From assembly GCA_913053665.1 (NCBI GenBank), contig CAJXGR010000057.1, forward strand, positions 1-12,885: a stretch of DNA of 12,885 bases, written 5' to 3'. Below, piece by piece: positions 6,641-12,885 of this stretch. Each line of letters starts with the position of its first letter. Within the stretch, counting starts at the first letter, position 1. The notes beneath the pieces are model-generated. The model made no database searches. It saw nothing but the letters and a program-made list of their open reading frames with translations, and was not told where the DNA came from. Origin of the DNA: an uncultured Spirochaetia bacterium. Lineage in GTDB: Bacteria > Spirochaetota > UBA6919. Both the position numbers and the translations under genes were made by a program.

Positions 6641-7558
6641 TTAGCGGTCTTCTTTCCTTTCAGCTTTTTGGAGGAGTTTTTTCATCGGATTGCCTTTTGC
6701 CACATCCTTCGGGGTTTTTCCTTCCTTATCTTTAGCATAAACATTGCCTCCTTCATCGATGAGGAGTTGAGCGACCTTTAGATGTCCTCCGAAAGAAGCA
6801 AAGTGGAGAGGAGTGTTTTTATAGAAGTCTTTACCGTTGACATTTGCTCCCCGAGCAATTAAAAACCGAGCGATCTCTAAGTGTCCTCCTGCACAGGCGT
6901 GATGTAAAGTGGTTCCATGTATTGGTATGTACCAGCCTGGTAAATAAGCAATAGCAAAGTCCGTTTCAAGTGCTATAAAAGGAAAGGTAATCCATGAATA
7001 CCAAGAGGTCGATTTGCCATCCACACTCACGCCTGTACTCATCAAGTATTTAACAATATCTATGTGACCGTTCCCAGCGGCCTCGTGGAGAGGAGTTTCT
7101 CCATTCCATGTCGTCGTCGTCATATTCGCGCCCTTTCTGATGAGAAACTTTACGATGTCCATGTGACCCATCTTTGCGGCGATGTGCAATGGAGTCATGC
7201 CGTCTTGTCCTATAGCATGAAGGTTAGCTCCTTTACAAACCAACAGTCGAACCATCTTTAAATGACCTCCTGAAACAGCAAAATGCAGGGGAGCTCCGAA
7301 GAAAAAAGCATTAGCATTCACCGGAGCACCGTTCTGGATCAAGAGCTTGGCGATTTTCAAATGACCAAAAGATGCCGCTGAGTGTAAGAGTGTCCAGTCA
7401 GTCTCTGTCTTATACTTAACATCTGCTCCATCCTTGATCAAGAGGACGACTTTCTTTTTATCGCCTTTTACAACAGCGTCAAAGAGATTGTCGTTGATGT
7501 CTGCCCAGGTGACCGAGTGAATCAGAAGGATTAACGCCAGAAAGATAAGACGTTTCAC
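6641..7558 (-). CDS. Secreted ankyrin-repeat protein
   Basis: The start is set at GTG 7558, giving 305 residues, because GGAG (7568-7565) lies six bases before it. The resulting N-terminus MKRLIFLALILLIHSVTWA then matches the homologous start at 12803. Longer ATG readings (7570, 7615) lack a ribosome binding site. After the signal peptide (cleavage near residue 19), seven ankyrin repeats occupy about 22-51, 53-83, 87-116, 120-149, 153-182, 216-245 and 248-277, with typical TPLHxAA and GHxxIVKxLIxxGA motifs. A roughly 32-residue aromatic, hydrophobic insertion (183-214) splits repeats five and six. The export signal implies a periplasmic or exported protein-binding scaffold rather than a cytoplasmic one; the partner is unknown. 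Transcription proceeds toward the dnaA upstream region. Confidence 0.95.
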   Translation of the reverse strand: MKRLIFLALILLIHSVTWADINDNLFDAVVKGDKKKVVLLIKDGADVKYKTETDWTLLHSAASFGHLKIAKLLIQNGAPVNANAFFFGAPLHFAVSGGHLKMVRLLVCKGANLHAIGQDGMTPLHIAAKMGHMDIVKFLIRKGANMTTTTWNGETPLHEAAGNGHIDIVKYLMSTGVSVDGKSTSWYSWITFPFIALETDFAIAYLPGWYIPIHGTTLHHACAGGHLEIARFLIARGANVNGKDFYKNTPLHFASFGGHLKVAQLLIDEGGNVYAKDKEGKTPKDVAKGNPMKKLLQKAERKEDR

Positions 7559-7637
7559 AGTGTTCTCCATTATGAGAGGATATGTCATAAAAAACTTGCC
7601 GATAGTCATTTGCATGACTTATCTTTGATTTGCAATG

Positions 7638-7784
7638 GCCTGTAGGGGCAGACCCCATGAAACTGTCGCATTACCAGCATGTTGTAGGGGCGACCCGGCG
7701 GGTCGCCCCTACAACATGCTGAAAACGCCCTATCCGTACGGATAGGTGGTGGAAAGGCGAACACGTGGGTTCGCCCCTACAGGC
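7638..7784. repeat. Composite nested palindromic repeat (GTAGGGGCG family)
   Basis: This block dominates the 350-bp gap between the ankyrin gene and the next gene. An outer inverted pair, GCCTGTAGGGGC (from 7638) and GCCCCTACAGGC (to 7784), encloses several inner dyads. The first is a perfect 47-bp palindrome (7675-7721) with 23-base arms around G7698. The second is a perfect 18-bp palindrome, CCTATCCGTACGGATAGG (7729-7746). The third is a GGCGAAC/GTTCGCC hairpin (7756-7762 and 7769-7775). It looks like two or more REP-like units arranged head to head. No transposase is present. The remaining 7785-7897 stretch is AT-rich without a clear promoter. Confidence 0.8.
7675..7721. repeat. Perfect 47-bp palindrome within the composite element
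   Basis: Twenty-three-base arms pair without a mismatch around a single central G at 7698. The arms begin CAGCATGTTGTAGGGGCG and end with its complement. Fifteen bases of each arm (CATGTTGTAGGGGCG) are identical to the arm of the palindrome at 3586-3624, showing that both belong to one dispersed family, while the centres differ. Confidence 0.85.
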
Positions 7785-7908
7785 AAGGTAGAAAAGAGTT
7801 CTTTTTTTAAATCATATTCATTATATTTAGAGTTAAAGATATGTTCTCATTGGCAGTTTCGTCAAGTTATTTATCAAAAAAGACATCATCATGACTTAAG
7901 GAGTCCAA

Positions 7909-8721
7909 ATGAAAATGACTAAAGTGATCGTTTCAGCCACTCTTTTAGCTATCGTGTTCAATCTGAATCTTTTTTCTAAAAAAGGAATTCACTACTTCAA
8001 GCCGGCCAAAAAACTCCATCTAACCCTCGGAGTCCTTGTCAAGAACAAACCAAAAGGCTTATTAAACCCCAGCGAGTACGTCCTGGAAGACGGTTATCTC
8101 TATAAGGGCGCGGATTACCGTATCAATGGGACGAATATCGTTTTAACCGATCAAAAGAATATCAATAGTTTAGTGGGGAAAGTTGTAATCATCTATTATG
8201 ACATAAAAAAGGACTTGAATAAAATCCTTGAAAAGAAAGGTAAAGCTCCAAAGGATTATGGAGAGCAGGAATCCATGATGCAAATGAGAGAAGACTGGGT
8301 CTCCAAGGAAACAGGCTTTCACATTGGTCACAGCACTAGAAAAAGACTTAAGACAATCAACTACTTTAAAGTGATTAAAATCGCCCACTACCCAGGGTTT
8401 TCTACTCATGAAAAGAAAGACAGTTATCAGGTGAACTTCACCAATTACTTCAATGGATCAATCACGGGCCTGGAGATAACGGCTCATTATGAGGGAGGAA
8501 CAGGGAAACCAAGCAGTAAACATGTATCCGTCAAAAAGCTTAAACGCTTAGCAAAAGGCGGGAAAATGTCTGTTTCCATCAATAAATTACTGAATCCTGG
8601 AACAAAGATTAAAAGGAAAAGAGCCTACCGTCTGAATTCTGTAATTATCTCAGGAAAGGCTACTTATAGGGATCACTTTCACTTTGATGTCCCGATTTGG
8701 CTGTTTGTTAAAAGAAAATAA
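7909..8721 (+). CDS. Secreted protein of unknown family
   Basis: I do not recognise this 270-residue protein. AAGGAG at 7898-7903 lies five bases before the ATG, so the start is secure. Residues 1-23 form a signal peptide or N-terminal anchor (MKMTKVIVSATLLAIVFNL...), without an obvious cleavage site or lipobox cysteine. The remainder is strongly basic and lysine-rich. Features that can be seen are a beta-rich segment with GKVVIIYYDIKKDL (around 92-105), a central helix-like region rich in Met and Glu (122-135), and a C-terminal half that looks like an Ig-type sandwich: YQVNFTNYFNGSITGLEITAHYEGG (about 173-197), then a final strand pattern ending FHFDVPIWLFVKRK. It is convergent with the aminotransferase gene, 31 bases apart, and stands alone on its strand. 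Confidence 0.78.
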   Translation: MKMTKVIVSATLLAIVFNLNLFSKKGIHYFKPAKKLHLTLGVLVKNKPKGLLNPSEYVLEDGYLYKGADYRINGTNIVLTDQKNINSLVGKVVIIYYDIKKDLNKILEKKGKAPKDYGEQESMMQMREDWVSKETGFHIGHSTRKRLKTINYFKVIKIAHYPGFSTHEKKDSYQVNFTNYFNGSITGLEITAHYEGGTGKPSSKHVSVKKLKRLAKGGKMSVSINKLLNPGTKIKRKRAYRLNSVIISGKATYRDHFHFDVPIWLFVKRK

Positions 8722-8752
8722 CTGATCAAGAGGCATTCTATGGACTTTTAGA

Positions 8753-10057
8753 TTAGCTTAAATCCATGATACCCTGATAGATAATGTCGAAGAGTTCTTC
8801 CACCTGGTTCTCTTCCACGCAGGAGAAGGCGATGCGAACGTCGGTGTCGTCCACGGAGATTATCCCAACACCATATTGGTTTAAGAGATGTTGTCGAGCC
8901 TTTTCTGCGTTTACCTTCTTGAGTTGAAGGCACATGAAATACCCTGAGTTGAAGGGATAAACTGACCACGCTGACTGATATTTCTCCCTTTGAGACACAC
9001 CCATGACCTTCAACGCCCTCTTTTTCAGTGTCTCATACTTGTTCTGGCGTTCCTGTTGGTAGTTTGGCGACTCAAGGGCTTTAAGAACAAGGGTTTGGGA
9101 TAAGTGGGGAGCATTCGATAACTTGGAGCGGATGGCACCCAATACTTTCTTTTCCAGAGCGGGATACACGGCGTCGGCTTGACTCTCATCCCCCAAACCG
9201 AAGGTGATAAAGCCAACGCGGAATCCCCAGACGTAATCCTCTTTGGTCGCTCCATCCAGCTTAACGGTCAGGATGTTTTCGTGAAGGCCTGTTGTATAGG
9301 CAAAGAGAGACTCTTTTATGGAGTCCTTGAAAAACAGGTTGAAGTAGGCGTCGTCGGTGACTAAAATAATATCATTTCCTTTTTTAGCCTGTTCTACCAG
9401 GATGTCACGTATTCCTTCCGCCTCATGGGGAAGAGGGGTGTAGCCTGTAGGGTTGTTTGGAAAGTTCATCAAGATCACAAGCTTCTTTTGTTTCTTTCCT
9501 GTACGACTTAAGTGATCTTTAAACCCTTCAAGATCAAAGTGACCCTCATTACTAAACAATGGGTAGGTGAGAATCCCTGATTGATAGCGAGTGGTATAGA
9601 TTAGTTTGTAATTACCCCAAAACTTGTCGGGCAGGATCACAGAGTCTCCTGGATCAAGGAACAGATCGCCTATAAGGCTTAAACCATGAGTGATTCCACA
9701 GGTGACGATGGGCTGACTGATGGTTCTCCCTTTCAAAGAGGGGTTATCCAAAAACATCTTTTCATGCCATGCTTTTCGTAATTCAGGCTTGCCGGCCGCC
9801 GGAGCATAGGAATAGACGTCTTTCGGGTCCAGGTCGGGTATGAACTTCTGGATGGAAGGCAGATACATGGGATGGCCTTCTTCCGTTGCAATACCCAGAG
9901 TGGCATTAAACTTGTGTCCCTTGGCTTTTGCCTCTTGGGATTGGGCTAAAATACCTTTTGGGAAGAACAAATCCTTTCCCATAGTGGAAAGAGAGCGATA
10001 GACAGACGGTGCTTTTTGTTCTAATACGTGATTGAGTTCTTGGGCTAAAGGATTCAT
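8753..10057 (-). CDS. PLP-dependent aminotransferase, class I/II (fold type I)
   Basis: This is a 434-residue member of the aspartate/aromatic aminotransferase superfamily, which transfers amino groups between amino acids and 2-oxo acids using pyridoxal phosphate. Family landmarks appear in order: YSYAPAAGKPELRKAW (83-97), NFPNNPTG (198-205) with the cofactor-contacting Asn, DDAYF (235-239) with the Asp and Tyr that contact the pyridine ring, and K272 in DGATKEDYVWGFRVG as the probable Schiff-base lysine, followed by R280. R408 in DVRIAFS is the expected carboxylate-binding arginine. The SxxK motif of aspartate aminotransferases is replaced by DGATK, so substrate specificity cannot be assigned. 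GAGGGG six bases before the ATG marks the start. It has its own promoter and is 124 bases downstream of the YjbR-like gene on the same strand. Confidence 0.95.
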   Translation of the reverse strand: MNPLAQELNHVLEQKAPSVYRSLSTMGKDLFFPKGILAQSQEAKAKGHKFNATLGIATEEGHPMYLPSIQKFIPDLDPKDVYSYAPAAGKPELRKAWHEKMFLDNPSLKGRTISQPIVTCGITHGLSLIGDLFLDPGDSVILPDKFWGNYKLIYTTRYQSGILTYPLFSNEGHFDLEGFKDHLSRTGKKQKKLVILMNFPNNPTGYTPLPHEAEGIRDILVEQAKKGNDIILVTDDAYFNLFFKDSIKESLFAYTTGLHENILTVKLDGATKEDYVWGFRVGFITFGLGDESQADAVYPALEKKVLGAIRSKLSNAPHLSQTLVLKALESPNYQQERQNKYETLKKRALKVMGVSQREKYQSAWSVYPFNSGYFMCLQLKKVNAEKARQHLLNQYGVGIISVDDTDVRIAFSCVEENQVEELFDIIYQGIMDLS

Positions 10058-10072
10058 GCCATCCCCTCGAGA

Positions 10073-10090
10073 AATATTGAGATCAATATT
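10073..10090. promoter_or_regulatory. Operator-like dyad over the -10 element
   Basis: AATATTGA (10073-10080) and TCAATATT (10083-10090) are perfect inverted 8-mers with a two-base GA spacer. The dyad overlaps the TAATAT -10 hexamer and covers the predicted transcription start of the aminotransferase gene. That position suits a repressor, but no regulator is encoded nearby, and AT-rich dyads can arise by chance. Confidence 0.35.
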
Positions 10091-10114
10091 ATCTCTTTTC
10101 TCCTAAAAAGTCAA
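10086..10114 (-). promoter_or_regulatory. Sigma70-like promoter of the aminotransferase gene
   Basis: On the minus strand, TTGACT (10114-10109) and TAATAT (10091-10086) are spaced by exactly 17 bases. The start would lie near 10080, leaving a leader of about 22 bases with the GAGGGG binding site. This argues that the aminotransferase can be transcribed independently of tldD and yjbR. Confidence 0.6.
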
Positions 10115-10181
10115 TCTGAAAATATAAGGGAAGCTGGAAACAAGAGTTGGTAGCTGTCTATTGGATCTCTAAAGGCTTTGT

Positions 10182-10544
10182 TTATGCCTGAATCTGTTCA
10201 AGCTTCTTTTGATCGGCTTTTGTTAATTTACTGACAATCAGTTTATAGGATCCATCAGCCAGACCGGCTATCATTTCTTCTGGTAGCTCTCCAGTGAGAG
10301 AAATAGTGATCCAGTGCTTTTTATTCATATAATAGCCAGGAGTTACTGATTCGTATTGGCTTATAATCACTTCTCCATCAGCAGGAAGACATTTTAGTGT
10401 AACTCTTGGAATATCCTCTTTTTGCGAAACCAGAGCAAACATTTTACCCAGAACCTTAAAGACCAACGCCTCTGGGCCAAATGGATAGCTTCCTTCTGAA
10501 CCATTCAAGTCTGAGAGATACCTTTCGATTTTATCTTTGTTCAT
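10182..10544 (-). CDS. MmcQ/YjbR family protein
   Basis: The 120-residue product matches the small MmcQ/YjbR (double-wing, CyaY-like fold) family throughout. It has YPFGPEALVFKVLGKMFAL (20-38), a middle TLKCLPADGEVI (49-60), then TPGYYMNKKHWITISLTGELPEE (68-90), and the closing GSYKLIVSKL (97-106). The family is small, cytoplasmic and suggested to bind DNA, but its biochemical role is not established. The gene follows tldD on the same strand with only five bases between stop and start. Its GGAGGA ribosome binding site (10558-10553) lies inside the last two Gly codons of tldD, which points to translational coupling. Confidence 0.94.
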   Translation of the reverse strand: MNKDKIERYLSDLNGSEGSYPFGPEALVFKVLGKMFALVSQKEDIPRVTLKCLPADGEVIISQYESVTPGYYMNKKHWITISLTGELPEEMIAGLADGSYKLIVSKLTKADQKKLEQIQA

Positions 10545-10549
10545 TAGAC

Positions 10550-11989
10550 CTATCCTCCCAGGGAAACAGACCGAAAGCGAGCGGGGGAACTCCCGTGACT
10601 CATATAACCCGTTTGACCCGGTTGGCCCTTCCCGCAGTTCATCACGCCCCAGAGATCCCAGTGTTCGTAATTGGCTATCCCATCACAAGAAGCCCAAAAC
10701 TCTGGAGTGATTCCCTGATAGACAGGATTCTTCAGCATACGGCCCAACTTGCCTTTTTTGATCTCCCAGGCAATCTCACAACCGAACTGGAAGTTCAAAC
10801 GTCGCTGATCAATGCTCCAGGACTTGTTGGTGTCCATAAGAACACCGTCGTCTATGCCCTCAATAAGGCTTTCTAACGTGTCGTTCCCCGGCATAAGGCT
10901 CAAGTTGGCGATACGGGTGATGGGGATGTTCTGAAAGCCCTCAGCCCTGTTGCAGCCCTTGCTTTCATCCTCTCCCGCCGCACAGGCCGTTTCACGGTTG
11001 GTCATATAGCCGGACAGAATGCCGTCTTTCACAATGTGCCATCGTTTGGCTTGAACGCCGTCATCGTCATAGCCTTGAGTAGCTAATCCCGTGGGAACCG
11101 TATTATCCGCCACAAGATTAACCATATCGCTTCCATAGCGGAAGGTGTGAAGCTTTTCAGTGGTGGCAAAGCTGGTCCCTGCGTAGTTGGCCTCAAATCC
11201 CAGGACACGATCCAGTTCAGTAGGATGACCCACTGATTCATGAATCTGTAGAACCATTTGATTGCCCATGAGTATAATGTCTTTTTCCCCCTTGGGAACA
11301 GGGTCAGCTGTGAGGAGAGCGATGGCTTCCTCACGGGTTCGCTCGGCGTTTTCAAGGAGTCTTAGGCTCTCAATGAGTTCATAACCCATGGACTTGAACT
11401 GCCCCCCAAAACTGGCCGGATAGGAGCGTATCTGAGAGTCACCACTTCCTGAAGACGTGCAGGAATAACCACCACCACTTCTTAGTATGTTCTGCTCTAT
11501 GTAGGATCCTTCAGATGAGGCAAACCACTTGTGTTCGTTTTTGAATCGTAGGGAAGAGTAGGTGGATGTGATACGTTTGTCCTTGCTTAAGATGGCGTCA
11601 ATGTCGTATAGGAGTTTGAGTTTATCTTCCAGCGAGACCTTAAAAGGATTGATCTGAAAGGGTGTTTGCCAGAAGTCTGTGTAAGCAGGGTCTTCCGATA
11701 AGATAACAGGCTTATCCATTAAGAGGCTACTTGCTTTGGCTATCTCACAGGCCTGAGTGGTGATGTTTTCGATCTCCTGATAGTTGAGATCACTGCTTGA
11801 AGCAAAGCCCCAGGCTCCATTTACGATCACCCGAACACCGAAGCCCAGGGTTTTTTCCTGTGTGAGCCCCCCCAAATGACCGTTTTTGATTTGTATGCCT
11901 TCGTTTTGAGTCTCAACGATACGGATGTCACAGTACTTGGCTCCTTTCGTTTGAGCGGTGTTTAAAGCTTTATCAGTGAAACTTTTCAA
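10550..11989 (-). CDS. tldD: TldD/PmbA family metalloprotease, TldD type
   Basis: The 479-residue protein has the length of TldD, a zinc protease known from microcin maturation and CcdA degradation in E. coli. The N-terminal domain includes GFGVRVIVNGAWGFAS (49-64). The C-terminal half has the HExxxH metal site HESVGH (250-255), and C452 in VMNCGKGQPGQ matches the family's conserved C-terminal cysteine ligand. The start codon is TTG at 11989, chosen because GGAG lies seven bases upstream and the frame matches the family N-terminus. The usual partner TldE/PmbA, which lacks the metal site, is not in this window. The next gene is instead a YjbR-like protein whose ribosome binding site overlaps the end of tldD. 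A peptide substrate cannot be inferred. Confidence 0.96.
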   Translation of the reverse strand: MKSFTDKALNTAQTKGAKYCDIRIVETQNEGIQIKNGHLGGLTQEKTLGFGVRVIVNGAWGFASSSDLNYQEIENITTQACEIAKASSLLMDKPVILSEDPAYTDFWQTPFQINPFKVSLEDKLKLLYDIDAILSKDKRITSTYSSLRFKNEHKWFASSEGSYIEQNILRSGGGYSCTSSGSGDSQIRSYPASFGGQFKSMGYELIESLRLLENAERTREEAIALLTADPVPKGEKDIILMGNQMVLQIHESVGHPTELDRVLGFEANYAGTSFATTEKLHTFRYGSDMVNLVADNTVPTGLATQGYDDDGVQAKRWHIVKDGILSGYMTNRETACAAGEDESKGCNRAEGFQNIPITRIANLSLMPGNDTLESLIEGIDDGVLMDTNKSWSIDQRRLNFQFGCEIAWEIKKGKLGRMLKNPVYQGITPEFWASCDGIANYEHWDLWGVMNCGKGQPGQTGYMSHGSSPARFRSVSLGG

Positions 11990-12061
11990 CGTTATTCTCC
12001 AAGTTATATTAGAATGTTTTAAAGAACCCGATACACTATTGTTTTAAGGTTTGTATGAGTG

Positions 12062-12089
12062 AATTTAACACATCCTGAGGTTTTGTCAA
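12062..12089 (-). promoter_or_regulatory. Candidate tldD promoter
   Basis: On the minus strand a perfect TTGACA (12089-12084) is followed after 16 bases by TAAATT (12067-12062). The leader to the TTG start would be about 65 bases. The same -10 sequence recurs in the divergent promoter of the Uma2 gene. Confidence 0.42.
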
Positions 12090-12175
12090 AAAAGAACGTC
12101 TAAAAAACCCTCCTCTTGGGACTGATTTTTCCAATCCATGATCCTGCGTAGCGATACGGTTTAGAATGATTTTCT

Positions 12176-12204
12176 TTGACAGGACTTCCTGAAAAGATTA
12201 AATT
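12176..12204 (+). promoter_or_regulatory. Candidate promoter of the Uma2-family gene
   Basis: A perfect TTGACA at 12176-12181 is separated by 17 bases from TAAATT at 12199-12204. Transcription would start near 12211, about 30 bases before the ATG at 12242. Between this and the divergent tldD promoter (12090-12175) I see only a run of A residues and a weak CCC/GGG dyad. Confidence 0.5.
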
Positions 12205-12241
12205 ACATGTATATCAAAGTTCATATTGACCTGGAGGATTT

Positions 12242-12706
12242 ATGAAGTGGTCAGAAGTCTTGGAAGATAAGTGTTTAGAGGATTTACCTTATAAAATTGA
12301 ACTCAATGAATGGGGGAAAATCGTTATGAGTCCAGCATCCAACAGTCATGGCATGTATCAATTGGAGATTGGTTATCAATTAAAAAGCCAATTGAAATCA
12401 GGGAAAGCGATTACAGAATGCTCCATCCAAACGGAAAAGGGTGTTAAGGTAGCTGATGTGGCTTGGTGTTCAGAGGATTTCATCGATAGACACGGCCTGG
12501 AAACGCCTTTTACAGAAGCTCCTGAGATCTGTGTTGAAATAATGTCCCCTTCCAATCATCCCAAGGAGATGGAGGAGAAGATCGCCTTATATCTAAATCA
12601 TGGAGCTGAAGAAGTTTGGGTCGTATCGGAAGAGGGTGACGTTGACTATTATGATCAACAGGGGAAGATGGAATCGTCTGGGTTTGATGTGAAGATCACT
12701 TTGTGA
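12242..12706 (+). CDS. Uma2-family (DUF820) putative restriction-like endonuclease
   Basis: The 154-residue product carries the Uma2/DUF820 pattern, a PD-(D/E)xK nuclease fold common as multiple stand-alone copies in cyanobacteria and some other phyla. Key positions are YKIEL (18-21), VMSPASNSHG (28-37), VADVAW with D72, CVEIMSPS with E99, and EEKIALYLNHGAEEVWVV with K113, so the D-E-K catalytic set appears intact. It is shorter than the usual 180-200 residues, mainly at the N-terminus and the loop before D72. GGAGGA just upstream of the ATG supports the start. No methylase or restriction partner is adjacent. The family's biological role is not well established. Confidence 0.93.
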   Translation: MKWSEVLEDKCLEDLPYKIELNEWGKIVMSPASNSHGMYQLEIGYQLKSQLKSGKAITECSIQTEKGVKVADVAWCSEDFIDRHGLETPFTEAPEICVEIMSPSNHPKEMEEKIALYLNHGAEEVWVVSEEGDVDYYDQQGKMESSGFDVKITL

Positions 12707-12802
12707 CCCTGACGATTATAATTTGTCTTGTGGGAAAATATAGATGGAGTGATCTATCAGGTTTGATGAAAGTATATAATGATGTTTGATAGGGGAAATG
12801 TT

Positions 12803-12885
12803 ATGAAAAGATTGCTTGTGATTATTATTGTAATGTTTGTGGCTTCAATCGGTTGGGCGGGTCTTAATGAGGACTTGTTTGAGGC
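12803..12885 (+). CDS. Secreted ankyrin-type protein, 5' fragment
   Basis: The ATG at 12803 follows AGGGGA by several bases and opens a frame that runs off the window after 27 codons. The product begins MKRLLVIIIVMFVASIGWA, a signal peptide, followed by GLNEDLFEA. This closely matches the N-terminus of the ankyrin protein at 6641-7558 (MKRLI...SVTWA, then DINDNLFDA), where the LFDA segment is the start of the first ankyrin repeat. It is therefore very likely a paralogue, although no complete repeat is visible. TATAAT at 12775-12780 may be its -10 element, without a good -35. Confidence 0.7.
   Translation, partial: MKRLLVIIIVMFVASIGWAGLNEDLFE

Noticed and set aside
7638..7784. CRISPR array or tRNA-like structure
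   Set aside because: The repeats are inverted rather than direct and regularly spaced, and there is no cloverleaf or spacer pattern.
10481..10876. 131-codon plus-strand ORF antisense to tldD and yjbR
   Set aside because: Both genes on the minus strand have clear family motifs, and this frame has none.

Overview
The window is a chromosomal segment of a fairly AT-rich bacterium built around dnaA and dnaN, and therefore probably close to the replication origin. The organism looks diderm. It has two predicted lipoproteins with loose lipoboxes (TVSC and FAQC), a secreted protein with OmpL47-like Ig folds, and secreted ankyrin-repeat proteins. Relaxed lipoboxes and OmpL47-type domains recall Spirochaetota (Leptospira-like), but no rRNA or other decisive marker is present, so this is a weak inference.

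Left part (1-3630): a partial palindromic repeat at the edge, a single-domain PilZ protein, a secreted protein with two Ig-like modules and a charged tail, and two divergently transcribed lipoprotein genes. A nested inverted-repeat element lies between the two lipoprotein genes. A perfect 39-bp palindrome separates the second lipoprotein gene from the convergent dnaN.

Core (3634-7558): dnaA and dnaN are on the minus strand in the usual order. recF does not follow. dnaN is separated from dnaA by 273 bp of AT-rich DNA holding promoter-like hexamers and a doubtful 55-codon ORF. Upstream of dnaA, 169 bp carry one perfect DnaA box and two copies of a variant (TTATTGACA); this is the best oriC candidate. 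Upstream of that is a secreted ankyrin-repeat protein, whose start is best placed at a GTG.

Right part (7559-12885): a 147-bp composite of nested palindromes, a secreted protein of unknown family, and a PLP aminotransferase with a clear promoter overlapped by a dyad. Then come a YjbR/MmcQ-like protein translationally coupled to a TldD-type metalloprotease, a divergent Uma2-family nuclease, and the first 27 codons of a second secreted ankyrin-type protein resembling the first.

No tRNA, rRNA, CRISPR array or transposase was seen. I found no convincing multi-gene novel system. The most unusual features are the dense intergenic palindromes of three sequence types sharing a TGTAG...CTACA frame, and the possible match between a D-to-N change in the DnaA recognition helix and the variant boxes upstream of dnaA.
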